64,000 bases of DNA from Rhodococcus sp. PAMC28707 (GTDB lineage Bacteria > Actinomycetota > Actinomycetes > Mycobacteriales > Mycobacteriaceae): assembly GCF_004795915.1 (NCBI RefSeq), contig NZ_CP039253.1, positions 992,001-1,056,000 of the forward strand, read 5' to 3'. A program made the translations under genes and the position numbers. Under the pieces are notes generated by a model. That model was not told the DNA's origin and did not search any database. It saw only the letters and a program-made list of their open reading frames with translations. Below are positions 10,370 through 18,134 of the stretch, in pieces. How positions within the stretch are numbered: position 1 is the first letter of the stretch; the number at the start of each line of letters is the position of its first letter.

Positions 10370-10483
10370 TCAGTAGACGCCGCACATACCGTCGATGGAA
10401 ACCTCTTCGACGAGGGATTCTTCGACGAGGTCGGTCTCGATCACTGCAGCGTTGACAACGTCGGTCTTCGAGTTCTGGGACAT
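10370..10483 (-). CDS. mftA: MftA, mycofactocin precursor peptide
   Basis: A 37-aa ribosomal precursor peptide found by reading the strand directly. It starts MSQNSKTDVVNAAV, has an acidic leader with two LVEE repeats, and ends in the diagnostic core IDGMCGVY, whose final Val-Tyr becomes the cofactor. A strong GGAGGT ribosome binding site lies 7-12 bp before the ATG, fitting a peptide made in excess over the downstream enzymes. It is the first gene of the operon and faces mftR across a 111-bp promoter region. Confidence 0.97.
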   Translation of the reverse strand: MSQNSKTDVVNAAVIETDLVEESLVEEVSIDGMCGVY

Positions 10484-10594
10484 CGCGTACCTCCAGGTGA
10501 GAACATGTTGATCCGCCACATCCGGTGCTGGACATGACTTGACTCACTACAATAATGGCATCGAGTGCAGAATGACACCAATCGGAGAGAAAAA
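10484..10594 (+). promoter_or_regulatory. mftA/mftR divergent promoter region
   Basis: 111-bp divergent spacer that must hold the promoters of the mft operon and of mftR, and the MftR operator. In Mycobacterium smegmatis MftR represses mft and is released by long-chain acyl-CoA (published knowledge). In the sequence I see an AACATGTT palindrome at 10502-10509, a TGACT direct repeat around 10535-10544, and a TACAAT box at 10548-10553 that could be the -10 of mftR. None is proven to be the operator. Confidence 0.5.
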
Positions 10595-11233
10595 GTGGAA
10601 AGCCGTACGAAACTGTCCAGCCGGGTAGGTCGACGCCCATCCACAACGAGGGGTGAGATCAGCGACCTCGGCATCGAGCTCTTCGCTCGGAACGGATTCG
10701 ACGAGACCAGCGTGGACGAGATCGCCGAAGCCGCCGGCATCGCGCGCCGCACGTTCTTTCGATATTTCCCATCCAAGAACGCCGTTCCGTGGGGGGACTT
10801 CGACGAACAACTCGGTGCACTTCGCAGCCTTCTTGCGGCACTTCCTCACGACATCTTGCTGGCCGACGGGATCCGCTCTGCGCTTCTACATTTCAACACT
10901 TTCCCCGAGGACGAACGTGCGGTCCATCGCCAACGCATGGAGTTGATTCTGCGAAATCCTGCACTCCAGGGTTACTCGATGCTCATGTACGAGGGCTGGC
11001 GGGGCGTCATCACCGAATACGTGGCGGCACGAACGGATTCGGACGCAAACGATCACTTTCCCCGAACGGTCGGCTGGCTGGTTCTCGGTGTGGCAATGTC
11101 TGCATACGAGCAGTGGCTCACCGATGAATCACTCGACCTCGCCGAGCTTCTGTCCGACGGCACCAGAACGCTGTATTCCGGTATTCCCAGCACTCCGACG
11201 CCTTCGAGCACTTACGCGAAAGAATCGACATGA
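10595..11233 (+). CDS. mftR: MftR, TetR-family regulator of mycofactocin synthesis
   Basis: TetR-family repressor, 212 aa. The N-terminal helix-turn-helix (about residues 15-65) includes VDEIAEAAGIARRTFFRYFPSKN, and KNAVPWGDFDEQL is typical of MftR. The frame is open ten codons further upstream, but the GTG chosen has GGAGAG 7 bp before it. Divergent from mftA. Its TGA overlaps the ATG of the methyltransferase by 4 bp, so regulator and tailoring enzyme are co-expressed. Confidence 0.9.
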   Translation: MESRTKLSSRVGRRPSTTRGEISDLGIELFARNGFDETSVDEIAEAAGIARRTFFRYFPSKNAVPWGDFDEQLGALRSLLAALPHDILLADGIRSALLHFNTFPEDERAVHRQRMELILRNPALQGYSMLMYEGWRGVITEYVAARTDSDANDHFPRTVGWLVLGVAMSAYEQWLTDESLDLAELLSDGTRTLYSGIPSTPTPSSTYAKEST

Positions 11234-12066
11234 CCGAACTAGACGCCCTCGCGCCCAGTGTTCCCGGTTCGTGGACGCACGAAAATACGACCGTCGCGTT
11301 CACTCCGCAGGCAGCCCCCGGCCACATCGGTGTGACGCGCCACGGCCACGCAGTGGATGTCCGCCACGGTCTGAGCTCGAAGGACATCGGCGAAAGGCTC
11401 GTGCGGGAGATTACCGCACATGCAGTCGACGCCGAACTGTCTCAGCGGGAGTTCGAGCTGGTGATGGTCGGCCTCGTTCGATCGACAGTTGCCGATCCCG
11501 TCGAAGCGTGGACCACGTATTATCGAAATTCGCTCGACGAATTGCTGTCGGGAGTTGCGGATTTCGCATCCATTCACGAGCGCGCAGAATCCTTGGTGAT
11601 CGGTTCGGTTCTGGATCTGGGTTCGTGTTTCGGATTCTTTCCACTCCGCCTTGCATTGAGCGGACATACCGTGACGGCGACCGATCTGTCGGCCGGCACC
11701 ATGCGCCTACTCGACACAGTCGCGCCGCACCTCGGCGTAACCATCGAGACACTGATCAGTGACGCAGCCGATGTCCCACTCGCGGACAACAGCGTCGACA
11801 CGGTGACGGCCTTGCACCTCCTCGAGCACGTGGACGCAGATACCGGCACACGGATCATCGAAGAGGCCTTACGCATCGCACGGACGAGAGTGGTCATCGC
11901 TGTACCTTTCGAAGACGAGGCCACCGCCTGCCATGGCCACGTCCGTACCTTCGACGCGGCAGCCTTGATCGAACTGGGACGATCTACCGATACCGACTTC
12001 GACGTTGCCGAATTCCACGGCGGGTGGCTGGTTCTGAACAAAGCACCCGTTTTGCTTCCGGTATGA
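11230..12066 (+). CDS. mftM: MftM, mycofactocin oligosaccharide methyltransferase
   Basis: Class I SAM-dependent methyltransferase, 278 aa. The SAM-binding motif I is VLDLGSCFGFFPL, followed by ATDLSAGTM and the motif IV region DNSVDTVTALHLLEH. MftM of mycobacteria methylates the glucose chain of mycofactocin (published knowledge). The assignment rests on the fold, the unusual N-terminal extension of about 120 residues and the ATGA coupling to mftR. Converges with the response regulator gene. Confidence 0.78.
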   Translation: MTELDALAPSVPGSWTHENTTVAFTPQAAPGHIGVTRHGHAVDVRHGLSSKDIGERLVREITAHAVDAELSQREFELVMVGLVRSTVADPVEAWTTYYRNSLDELLSGVADFASIHERAESLVIGSVLDLGSCFGFFPLRLALSGHTVTATDLSAGTMRLLDTVAPHLGVTIETLISDAADVPLADNSVDTVTALHLLEHVDADTGTRIIEEALRIARTRVVIAVPFEDEATACHGHVRTFDAAALIELGRSTDTDFDVAEFHGGWLVLNKAPVLLPV

Positions 12067-12088
12067 GCCGAAGCACCGCACCGAAACC

Positions 12089-12739
12089 TCAGATCAGCCC
12101 TTGCTTGCTCGCGGCATAGACCGCCTCGGCTCGACGGCTGACACCGAGTTTGCGCATCAGGTTGCTGACGTGAAATTTGACCGTCGTCGCCGAGATGAAC
12201 AGCTTGGTGCCGATACTGTTGTTGGACAGTCCAGTTGCCAGCAGACGCAGAACCTCGAGTTCACGATCGGTCAGCCTCCCGACGCTCGAGCCTTGCCCGT
12301 TGAGAGATCGAACGACTGCAGACGCACTCCGGGAATCGAACGCACTCTCACCTCGTGACACCGCGCGGATGGCACGAACGAGCTCGGTCGTGTCGACATC
12401 TTTGACAACGTATCCTCGTGCGCCGGCGTGCACTGCCTCCACGACCAGTCGGTCGTCGAGGAAGGTGGTCAACACCAGGAGACCGATGCCGGGGTGGGCG
12501 CCCGACAGCTGCGCACACAGCGCGAGGCCCTCGTAGTCCGAACTCGCCGACAGTTTGAGGTCCATCAGCACGATGTCCGGATCGACCTGATCCACCACCG
12601 CCAGACCTTCACTCCTCGACGACGCTTCCCCGACGATGGTCAGATCCGGTTCACGTTCCAATACGGACCTGAGGCCGTCGCGCAGAATCGCGTGATCGTC
12701 GACCAGCACGATACGAACGACGTCGGTATGTACGGTCAC
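12089..12739 (-). CDS. mnoR: MnoR-like NarL/LuxR response regulator
   Basis: A 216-aa response regulator. The receiver domain has IVLVDDHAILRDGL, the phospho-acceptor Asp in VLMDLKLSA, and Lys in VVKDVD. The C-terminal LuxR-type helix-turn-helix is LTDRELEVLRLLATGLSNNSIG through VKFHVSNLMRKLG. In M. smegmatis the equivalent MnoSR pair next to mno controls methanol and 1,3-propanediol oxidation (published knowledge); the gene order supports the same role. GTG start overlapping the kinase stop (GTGA). Confidence 0.8.
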   Translation of the reverse strand: MTVHTDVVRIVLVDDHAILRDGLRSVLEREPDLTIVGEASSRSEGLAVVDQVDPDIVLMDLKLSASSDYEGLALCAQLSGAHPGIGLLVLTTFLDDRLVVEAVHAGARGYVVKDVDTTELVRAIRAVSRGESAFDSRSASAVVRSLNGQGSSVGRLTDRELEVLRLLATGLSNNSIGTKLFISATTVKFHVSNLMRKLGVSRRAEAVYAASKQGLI

Positions 12740-14082
12740 GGGTTGCTCACTCTCTCGTACGGAATACGCGCAGATACGCGCACACCGCCGATTCGGGCCC
12801 TACGGATTTCGAGTGCTCCACCGTGCTCACGCGCCCTCGCTGCCATGTTTGCCAGGCCGCGGTGTCTGCCGTCGACGTCGTTGTTCTCCGCCATCCGAAG
12901 CATCAGACGCAGATGCGCGGGATCGCCGTGTCCGTCATCTGCGACGGACAGTTGCACATGATCTTCATGGTAGGCCAAACGCAGCGTCGCCCGCGTCGCA
13001 CCAGCGTGGACGGCTGTGTTGAACAACGCCTCTCCCGCGATGCGCAGTAGTCCGTGCTCGCACTCGCTACTGAGTTCGAGGGGGGTACCTTCTATCCGCA
13101 ACGAGACCCGCAGTTCGTCCGGCATGCGCACGATCGAGAGTTGTTCGAGCATCTCCGGCAGCGAGGTGCGATCGGCGTCCTGCGCGTGGTTGAGCGCATA
13201 GATCGCCGACCGCAGTTGCTCGACGGCACGTCGGGTCAACTCCTTCGCCAGATCGAGTCGCTCTCTACGCTCGTCAGCTGGAATATCGTTGCGGCACAAT
13301 TCGATTTGCATCCCGGCCGACAGAACTGCCTGCGTCACACTGTCATGTAGTTCTCGGGCAATACGATGACGCTCGTCATCGAGAACCTGATGGCGATGAG
13401 CTGCGCCCAGTTCGCGTTGCGTCGCTTCGAGTTCGGCGTTGCGGATCGCCAGATCGGCTGCTGTCCGGTGCGCTTCGGCGTAGGCACTCTCGGCGCGCTC
13501 GAGGAGGACTCTTCGGCTCTGGTACAGCGCCGAGTTCTGCAGGGCAACAGCAGTTTGACTCGCCAGAATGCTCAATACGGCCGAGTCGGTCGCGTCGAGT
13601 ACGCGGTTGTCGGGTGTCCATGCGGCAAAAGCGCCGACGACGCCACCGTCGAGCGCGATGGGGACGAATGCGTGATGGGCCGCGATGACGGGGTCACGCC
13701 CGTCGCCGATCGTCGCGAGCCTGATCGACTCCAGGCACTCTACGACGTCCTCGGGCAGCGGTGGGCCTGCCACGTTGTCGACGAGAAACGGGGTGGCGTC
13801 AGGGCCGAGAACGAGTCGCCGCGGGCCGGCGTCGCCCAACGCTCCGTCGGCGAGTGCGAAGACAACCCATTGCGCGCTCAGATGTGCCCTGGCGGCCTCG
13901 GCGACGGCACAGATGAGAGTTTCCGGGCCGTCGACAGTGCGCACGAGCGCGCGAGAGATCAGTTCCAGTGCGTGGACCACCCGCTCCAGTCGCTCTGCCG
14001 CACCACGATACTGCGGATAGAACGTGTTCTTGCCTGACCTCAGGCCCGTCAGTAGCGAGAGATCGGGCTGCGGTGCCGTCAC
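12736..14082 (-). CDS. mnoS: MnoS-like GAF-domain sensor histidine kinase
   Basis: A 448-aa cytoplasmic histidine kinase with no obvious membrane segments. An N-terminal GAF domain (about residues 45-200) is the likely sensor. The HisKA_3 dimerization box is RIARELHDSVTQAVLSAG, with the phospho-His in ELHDS. The ATPase domain has SVADDGHGDP and HRGLANMAARAREHGG. As a soluble sensor it may respond to an alcohol, aldehyde or redox signal (inference). GTG start overlapping the ADH stop by 4 bp, so dehydrogenase, sensor and regulator form one translationally coupled set. Confidence 0.8.
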   Translation of the reverse strand: MTAPQPDLSLLTGLRSGKNTFYPQYRGAAERLERVVHALELISRALVRTVDGPETLICAVAEAARAHLSAQWVVFALADGALGDAGPRRLVLGPDATPFLVDNVAGPPLPEDVVECLESIRLATIGDGRDPVIAAHHAFVPIALDGGVVGAFAAWTPDNRVLDATDSAVLSILASQTAVALQNSALYQSRRVLLERAESAYAEAHRTAADLAIRNAELEATQRELGAAHRHQVLDDERHRIARELHDSVTQAVLSAGMQIELCRNDIPADERRERLDLAKELTRRAVEQLRSAIYALNHAQDADRTSLPEMLEQLSIVRMPDELRVSLRIEGTPLELSSECEHGLLRIAGEALFNTAVHAGATRATLRLAYHEDHVQLSVADDGHGDPAHLRLMLRMAENNDVDGRHRGLANMAARAREHGGALEIRRARIGGVRVSARIPYERVSNP

Positions 14083-15296
14083 AGCGCTGCCCTGAACAGT
14101 TCAGCCATCTCATGATGGGTGGCCGGGCGCGGGTTGGTCGACATACATGCATCGCGTAGGGCGTTGGTTGCGAGCACGTCGATATCGTGCTCGCTCACCC
14201 CGATGTCGCCGAGGCCTTTGGGAACTCCGACTTGCCGCGCCAATCGCTCGACTCGCGCTGCTACCGCCAAGGCGGCCTCCTCCGCAGGACCGCGGGCCTC
14301 GTCCAGTCCGAGGCTTGTTGCGATCGCCACATATGGAAGGGGATCCGCCTCGGCGTTGAACCTGATGACGTGTGGGAGAAGGACTCCATTGATGACCCCG
14401 TGCGGGAGGTCCAGTAGCCCACCGACTTGGTGACTCATCGCATGTGTCGCTCCGAGGATGGCATTGGTGAACGCCAGTCCCGCTTCGAGACTCGCCTGTG
14501 CCATCGACGTACGGGCCACGATGTCCGACGGAACGTCCATCGTGCGAGCGAGATGCGAGGTGACCATGGTGACCGCCCGCAGCGCGTGATGATCAGTGAG
14601 TTGATTGTGACCGAGCGAGACGAAAGCCTCGATTCCGTGCGTCAACGCATCCAAACCTGTTGCTGCGTTGAGCCATTCAGGCATCGTGGTCAACAGACGA
14701 GGATCGATGACGGTGATGTCCGGAACCAATGCACGGCCGAGGATGGTGATCTTTCTCGACCGTGCGGTATCGGTGACGATACAGAACTGCGAGACGTCGG
14801 CCCCGGTACCCGACGTCGTGGGGACCATCACGAGCGGCGGGATCGGGCGGGTAGCTCGATCCACTCCCTCGTAGTCGAGTATCGATCCACCGTTGCCCGC
14901 GAGAACTGCAATTCCTTTGGCCGCATCCATGACCGAACCACCCCCGATGGCCACCAGGACGTCACATTCGGACTCCTGATACGAGGCGTGTCCTGCTTCG
15001 ATCTCGACGTCCTTGGGATTCGGCGTCAGAGCGCTCCAGGTAGTCGGTTCGAGGCCCTGGTCTTCGAGTAATTGGATCAGCTGGGAAACCCAGCCTGTCT
15101 CGATGAGCCCGGCGTCGGTGACCACCATCGGTCGCCTTGCACCCAAGCGCCGCGCCGAATGTGCAACTTCACCCAACGAATCCTGACCGAACACGATCTC
15201 GGGCGCATGAAACTTGAGGACTCTGGGTGTTTCCACCGAACTGCGATGTGAATGCAGATCGTGCAGCGCCTGGCCTGTCGCTGCCGCTTCGATCAT
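14079..15296 (-). CDS. Iron-containing (group III) alcohol dehydrogenase
   Basis: A 405-aa group III alcohol dehydrogenase. NAD(P)-binding GGGSVMDAAKGIA, PTTSGTGADVSQF, and metal-binding His in DALTHGIEAF, HAMSHQVGG and LPHGVINGVLLPHV are all present. The position matches the 1,3-propanediol dehydrogenase beside mnoS in M. smegmatis. ErcA-type ADHs next to sensor kinases in Pseudomonas act in ethanol signalling, so a regulatory role is also possible. The ATG giving MIEAAATG has AGAGG 9 bp upstream, better than the in-frame TTG six codons earlier. Confidence 0.85.
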   Translation of the reverse strand: MIEAAATGQALHDLHSHRSSVETPRVLKFHAPEIVFGQDSLGEVAHSARRLGARRPMVVTDAGLIETGWVSQLIQLLEDQGLEPTTWSALTPNPKDVEIEAGHASYQESECDVLVAIGGGSVMDAAKGIAVLAGNGGSILDYEGVDRATRPIPPLVMVPTTSGTGADVSQFCIVTDTARSRKITILGRALVPDITVIDPRLLTTMPEWLNAATGLDALTHGIEAFVSLGHNQLTDHHALRAVTMVTSHLARTMDVPSDIVARTSMAQASLEAGLAFTNAILGATHAMSHQVGGLLDLPHGVINGVLLPHVIRFNAEADPLPYVAIATSLGLDEARGPAEEAALAVAARVERLARQVGVPKGLGDIGVSEHDIDVLATNALRDACMSTNPRPATHHEMAELFRAAL

Positions 15297-15410
15297 CGGT
15301 ACTCGCCTCTGCAATGCCTGTCGTAGCCGTGTTCGGATCGTATGTGATGCACGTTACAACCATACGAGTCGAAGAGCATCATCCCCACGGTCGCGAGGAG
15401 GGGTCGTGAC

Positions 15411-15426
15411 CTGCCCGATCGGGTAG
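15411..15426. promoter_or_regulatory. Palindrome CTGCCCGATCGGGTAG, candidate operator of the ADH-mnoS-mnoR operon
   Basis: 16-bp dyad, symmetric except for one base pair, lying 115 bp before the ADH start codon in the 148-bp gap after the VWA gene. It shares the core CCGATCGG and the outer CT/AG with the perfect palindrome in front of mno. Likely a binding site for the neighbouring response regulator (inference). Confidence 0.45.
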
Positions 15427-15444
15427 GTGACGGGGTTTCGTCGG

Positions 15445-16962
15445 TCAGGAGAGCGCATGTCCCAACTCTGCAGCCTGAGCAGTCAGCTGCTGACCGTCAC
15501 GGGCGACGACCACGTGATCGCAGATCCGCTCGTACTCTCCCATCGAGCAAGAGGCTTGATCCCAGTAGCGTCGTGATTCCGGAGTGATCCACGCCAACCG
15601 GTGCACCTTCGAACGGATCTTCTCGAGTTCGTCGATCCCCGGTGGTCGGCCGTTGCACCGGCCGTCTCCAACAATGATGACAGCGGTGCGCTTGTTCAGA
15701 ACATCGCCGTACGCGTCGAGTAGATTCGCGAAGGTCTTCCCGTAATCACTGCTCGCTTCGAGATCGAGACGCTCGTCGGCCAACACTGCTGCCAATGCAC
15801 CATCGCCGGTGCTACCCAGCAGTGTGGTTGTCACATCTACCGGCGAATCGACGAAGCCCATCACTGTGCACCGGTGGGCCCTCCTGTGCATGGCTTGCGC
15901 GAGCCGCAGCGTGAACGCTGTGATCGGCCGGACCGATAGCGACACATCTGCCAAAACCAACAGCCGGACCTTGTCCGCTACCGGTGTTCTGGTCACCAAG
16001 TGAAACGGGATGCCATCGGTCCCCAGACTCGCTCGAACCGTACGGCGCATATCGAGGGGCCCACGCGAATGTTCCCGCGGCCTCGGACGTGGCTTGCCTC
16101 GCATCCGGCGCAGCACCTCGTGGCTTGCCCGATCGATCTCGGCGTGACGCTCGGTGGCACGATCAGCGGCGTCCGACGGGTCCGGTGTGGACAGGGTTCC
16201 GGTCAGCTCGGCGAGCGCAGCTACGAATGCTTCGACAGCATCGGTGATTCGGTCGAGTTGCGCTGCCGACAACGGCCCCGAATCGGTACCGTCGCCGTAG
16301 ACACTGCGCGGGTCGTAGGCATCGAACCACGCCAGAATGCTCGCCGGATCGTCCCAGCTGAGCGTCCCCGCCACGGCACCGCTGGTACTCGACGCCAACT
16401 CCCCCGCGGCAGTCGATCCAGAGCGTTCGAGGTCGACGGTGTACGTCACACCCCTTCTGCCCATGTCACCGTCGGTGTCGACGGAAAGGTCGTGATCCTC
16501 GGAGGACAGGCTGATGTCGTCATCGTCCTTGTGCGGATTGAACCCCTTGTCCGCTTCCGGGGCATCGAGGAGATCACCGATCTCCACTGCTCGCTCGTTG
16601 TACTCCGCGTACTTCGCCGCTTCCTGATCCGCGCCGACGTCGAGATCACTCGGCAAGCCGCCGGCCACCTGCGCACCCAACGCTTGCCGGACAGACTCCA
16701 TCGCGGATTCTCCGGCAACGAGGAACAGAGAATCGAACGCCCGATCGAAACCATCCTGCTCGTGCGCATACTTTGCGCACGTAGCGCGAAGAGCCGCACG
16801 AAGAACCGTGAGGTCGCGGGCTCCGATCAGACCGAGAACGCGTCGAACTTCGATCACTTCGGCCGGAGAGGAGGCGACTCCGTTGACTCGCAACGTACGT
16901 CCGAACACCGCCGACAGCACATCCAACACGATCGACGGTGAAAATGTCGGTGCACCAGTCAT
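15445..16962 (-). CDS. VWA-domain (CoxE-like) protein paired with MoxR
   Basis: A 505-aa protein with a C-terminal von Willebrand A domain. The MIDAS motif DVSLS (in LLVLADVSLSVRP) and VIIVGDGRCNG are visible. The first half is helical and the middle, about residues 130-180, is very acidic (Asp/Glu/Ser-rich). MoxR-VWA pairs act as chaperones that insert metals or cofactors or remodel partner enzymes (family knowledge). Here the partner is plausibly Mno, encoded just upstream. The frame stays open far upstream, but the ATG giving MTGAPTF overlaps the MoxR stop and is the natural start. Confidence 0.82.
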   Translation of the reverse strand: MTGAPTFSPSIVLDVLSAVFGRTLRVNGVASSPAEVIEVRRVLGLIGARDLTVLRAALRATCAKYAHEQDGFDRAFDSLFLVAGESAMESVRQALGAQVAGGLPSDLDVGADQEAAKYAEYNERAVEIGDLLDAPEADKGFNPHKDDDDISLSSEDHDLSVDTDGDMGRRGVTYTVDLERSGSTAAGELASSTSGAVAGTLSWDDPASILAWFDAYDPRSVYGDGTDSGPLSAAQLDRITDAVEAFVAALAELTGTLSTPDPSDAADRATERHAEIDRASHEVLRRMRGKPRPRPREHSRGPLDMRRTVRASLGTDGIPFHLVTRTPVADKVRLLVLADVSLSVRPITAFTLRLAQAMHRRAHRCTVMGFVDSPVDVTTTLLGSTGDGALAAVLADERLDLEASSDYGKTFANLLDAYGDVLNKRTAVIIVGDGRCNGRPPGIDELEKIRSKVHRLAWITPESRRYWDQASCSMGEYERICDHVVVARDGQQLTAQAAELGHALS

Positions 16963-18026
16963 TTTCGTATCCCGATGCCGCCCTTTTCGCGGCCACCATG
17001 GCCACGGAATGCGGAGGCGGTGGTATTCATCGGTGCTCCGAGTGAGCTTTCGGCAACCGTGAGCTTGTCCGGCACAGCCCCTGCAAGCGCCAGTTTCATA
17101 TCGGAGGAATATTTGACGAGAGCGGCAAGCAGGTACTTCTTGGTTTCTTCGGTATGACCCAGAACGGCTGCTATCCGAGCTGCGTCGATCACCTCGGAGA
17201 TGGAGGGGCTCTTCCGCAACGGGAGTTCGCGCAGCTCGGCTGCCAATGCCACGACGTCGGCGGCAACCTTCACCGGCACTTCGGGAGCGCGGGCCGTCAC
17301 GATCTCCCGCTCTCGCTGCGGCGTCGGGTAGTCGAGATGAAAGTGCAAGCAGCGACGCTTGAGTGCAGAGGAAAGTTCGCGAGTATCGTTGGAGGTCAAT
17401 ATGACCCATGGGTCACTACGGGCGGTGAATGTGCCTACTTCGGGAATGGTGACCTGTTTTTCGGCCAGAACTTCGAGCAGTAGCGCTTCCATGGATTCTT
17501 CGGTGCGGTCGACCTCGTCGACAAGAAGTACCACCGGTTCCTCGGACAGCACGGACTCGAGCAACGGACGAACGGCGAGGAAGGCCTCGGAATACAGACC
17601 GAAGTCTCTGGCTGCCAGCAACTTAGATGCTTCGTCGATGTCGGCGATGTGTTCGGTCAGCGCGCCGATATGCTCCCGCAGCATCTGCACGTGCAGGAGC
17701 TGCTTGGCATAATCCCATTCGTACAGGGCTCGGTTGTCATCGAGGCCCTCGTAGCACTGAAGCCGTACGAGCTTGCGCCCACTGGCCGCCGCGAGCGACT
17801 TCGCCAATTCTGTCTTCCCCACGCCCGCTGGGCCTTCCAGCAGCAATGGACGATCCAAGGCGGTCGCCAGATGAACTACGGTGGCGAGATCGTCATCGGC
17901 AATATAGTTCTGTTCGCCCAATGCTCGTTGCAGGTCCGTCGCGTCGACGAATCGCACGGTCCCCTCGTCGTTGTGCCCCTCGTCGTTGGGCCCCTCGTCG
18001 TTGTGCACTGTCGACAACCTTGTCAT
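16959..18026 (-). CDS. MoxR-family AAA+ ATPase
   Basis: A 355-aa AAA+ ATPase. Walker A is EGPAGVGKTE (about residues 64-73) and Walker B is VVLLVDEVD. Sensor 1 is ILTSND, and the conserved arginines lie in ALKRRC. ATG start with AAAGGA 6 bp upstream; the in-frame upstream part is not kept. The first 25 residues are variable and contain the NDEG repeat noted separately. It lies between mno and the VWA gene and is presumably co-transcribed with both as a maturation pair. Confidence 0.88.
   Translation of the reverse strand: MTRLSTVHNDEGPNDEGHNDEGTVRFVDATDLQRALGEQNYIADDDLATVVHLATALDRPLLLEGPAGVGKTELAKSLAAASGRKLVRLQCYEGLDDNRALYEWDYAKQLLHVQMLREHIGALTEHIADIDEASKLLAARDFGLYSEAFLAVRPLLESVLSEEPVVLLVDEVDRTEESMEALLLEVLAEKQVTIPEVGTFTARSDPWVILTSNDTRELSSALKRRCLHFHLDYPTPQREREIVTARAPEVPVKVAADVVALAAELRELPLRKSPSISEVIDAARIAAVLGHTEETKKYLLAALVKYSSDMKLALAGAVPDKLTVAESSLGAPMNTTASAFRGHGGREKGGIGIRK
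17961..18005. repeat. Three tandem 15-bp units inside the MoxR gene start
   Basis: Three adjacent copies of CCCCTCGTCGTTGTG (the middle ends in GGG) encode NDEG-type repeats in the non-conserved N-terminus of the MoxR protein. In-frame length variation here would not harm the ATPase domain. Confidence 0.85.
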
Positions 18027-18134
18027 TGGTGTCCTTTTCGTAGGTGTGTGGCCCGAACGACCGCGTTCCTGCCGGCGTGGTCGGGTGCACGAGGGTGCAC
18101 CCGACCAGGCCGAAAGCACGTCGGTGACTGCCGA

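Noticed and set aside
16963..17409. N-terminal extension of the VWA protein frame
   Set aside because: This stretch is inside the MoxR gene in another frame. The ATG overlapping the MoxR stop gives a protein with a normal start.
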